Below are positions 5,008 to 5,727 of a DNA stretch of 5,727 nt, piece after piece. The translations under genes and the position numbers were made by a program. Origin of the DNA: Pseudomonas sp. (GTDB lineage: Bacteria > Pseudomonadota > Gammaproteobacteria > Pseudomonadales > Pseudomonadaceae); the NCBI GenBank assembly GCA_003523465.1, contig DQAA01000652.1:220-5946 (forward strand), given 5' to 3'. The notes under the pieces are model-generated. The model did not search any database. It was not told the origin of the DNA and saw only the letters and a list, made by a program, of their open reading frames with translations. Positions within the stretch are counted from its first letter, which is position 1, and every line of letters starts with the position of its first letter.

Positions 5008-5307
5008 CTACAGGTCAATTCCAATACGGTCACCCTCGTAGGCCAGTTTGAACAGGTTCAGCCCCGGACACCCCGGCTGCAAGGCCCTTCCCGAAGACAG
5101 GCTGAAGGCCAGGCCATGGCGCGGACAGCGCAGCACATCGCCCTCCAGCGTCGCCGCCCCGAGCGGTGCGCCCTGGTGCGGACAGCGGTCTTCGAGCAGT
5201 ACCGGGCGGTTGTCCACCACCAGCAGCAACAAGCCCTGGCCGTTGACCCGGAATGTCTTGCGATAGCCATCCTGCAGATTGATCAAACGTTCCAGGGCGA
5301 CGAACAT
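5008..5307 (-). CDS. Small Rieske [2Fe-2S] ferredoxin-like protein
   Basis: A 99-residue single-domain Rieske protein, about the size of Rieske ferredoxins of dioxygenase systems and of NirD-type subunits. The cluster motif is complete: C42-P-H44 followed by QGAPLG, then C61-P-R-H64, that is C-X-H-X16-C-X2-H. Beta strands around VLLEDRCPHQ and DVLRCPRHGLAF are typical. There is no signal peptide or membrane anchor, so a cytosolic electron carrier or redox subunit is likely. The partner is unknown: no oxygenase or reductase gene is in the window. It follows the hydrolase gene after 45 bp on the same strand and may share its mRNA. ATG 5307 is preceded by an in-frame TGA four codons upstream, so it is the first possible ATG; its Shine-Dalgarno is weak. 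The substrate pathway is not known. Confidence 0.88.
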   Translation of the reverse strand: MFVALERLINLQDGYRKTFRVNGQGLLLLVVDNRPVLLEDRCPHQGAPLGAATLEGDVLRCPRHGLAFSLSSGRALQPGCPGLNLFKLAYEGDRIGIDL

Positions 5308-5352
5308 GGCAAAGGCTCAATAAATGACCAGGATTGCAAAAAACGTCACATC

Positions 5353-5727
5353 TTATCCGTTAACCGGCTCAGACGAAACTTCAGCGGGTGCGGGACGCTC
5401 CACCATCGACAGCGGCTCGCGCAACCAGCGCTCCACCAGCGGCCAGACCTGAGTCTGCGCCGGCTTGCTCACCAGCATATCCACATGCCCGAAGTTGTCG
5501 AATCCGTCGGCCACGCCGAGGCGCAGAAAACGTTTGTCGTCACTGCCAATCTGCTCGAACAGTTTGCGGCAGGCCCAGACCGGATCCTGGAAGTCCCCCG
5601 CTCCGCCCACCACCAGCACCGGAACGCGGACCTCGGCGAGCCCCGCCCACCAATCACGTCCTTTCTCGCCGAAACGGCCGAACAGCCCGAACCAGCGCAT
5701 GCTTTCGATGGCCAGGCCGATCGGCTC
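5353..5727 (-). CDS. Alpha/beta hydrolase (esterase/lipase-like), C-terminal 124 residues (partial, 5' end outside window)
   Basis: The frame stays open to the right edge of the window, so this is the 3' part of a longer gene; the ATG at 5700 is internal and not preceded by an evident ribosome site. The visible part holds the end of an alpha/beta hydrolase fold: VRVPVLVVGGAGDFQDPV carries the likely acid residue (D45 of the visible part), and NFGHVDMLVS carries the likely catalytic histidine (H81). The Ser nucleophile elbow would lie upstream. The tail EPLSMVERPAPAEVSSEPVNG is Pro/Glu-rich and probably disordered. In P. aeruginosa a probable esterase gene sits at this position next to rraA, which supports the call. 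The substrate is unknown. Confidence 0.82.
   Translation of the reverse strand, partial: EPIGLAIESMRWFGLFGRFGEKGRDWWAGLAEVRVPVLVVGGAGDFQDPVWACRKLFEQIGSDDKRFLRLGVADGFDNFGHVDMLVSKPAQTQVWPLVERWLREPLSMVERPAPAEVSSEPVNG

Noticed and set aside
5353..5700. A complete 115-residue hydrolase gene starting at ATG 5700
   Set aside because: The frame continues open to the window edge, and the fold needs the missing N-terminal half with the Ser nucleophile; it is a partial gene.
1..5727. tRNA, rRNA, CRISPR array, insertion sequence, prophage or toxin-antitoxin genes
   Set aside because: No cloverleaf, spaced direct repeats, transposase or phage protein is visible on either strand; REP elements are the only mobile-type sequence.

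Overview
The window looks like a chromosomal segment of a fluorescent Pseudomonas (P. fluorescens complex). The reasons are the conserved order cobA / oprF - sigX - cmpX - crfX - cmaX - rraA, a typical OprF porin, moderately high G+C, and intergenic REP elements of the GTGGGAGCGGG type that are common in that group. Every gene except cobA is on the minus strand, so transcription runs from the right edge to the left.

Layout from left to right. The 3' end of cobA (plus strand) converges on oprF, and the two are separated by a perfect 28-bp palindrome that can act as a terminator in both directions. Next come oprF (major outer membrane porin and peptidoglycan anchor), sigX (ECF sigma factor that in Pseudomonas controls oprF and envelope and fatty-acid genes), cmpX (MscS-like inner membrane protein) and crfX (small protein of unknown function). 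A 278-bp intergenic region follows, holding one single REP and one REP inverted pair (REPIN). Then come cmaX (CorA/ZntB-type metal transporter), rraA (RraA / HMG aldolase fold), a small Rieske [2Fe-2S] protein, and the 3' part of an alpha/beta hydrolase gene cut by the window edge.

How the genes may work together. oprF, sigX, cmpX, crfX and cmaX form the known Pseudomonas cell-envelope stress locus: a probable tension sensor or channel (CmpX) and a metal transporter (CmaX) next to a sigma factor (SigX) that feeds into synthesis of the main porin (OprF). crfX and cmpX are almost certainly translationally coupled. The rraA-cmaX pair is 27 bp apart and is probably co-transcribed. The hydrolase-Rieske pair could be in the same unit.

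The region is mostly core genome, and I see no prophage, CRISPR array, insertion sequence or new defence system. The points most worth a second look are: the complete D-X20-R-D aldolase signature in the RraA protein; the REP trio with a compensatory stem change; a strong two-tier hairpin and a 17-codon mini-ORF directly in front of an SD-less TTG start of sigX; and the hydrolase/Rieske/aldolase-fold grouping. Gene names rest on recognising family sequences and gene order from memory; no database search was run.
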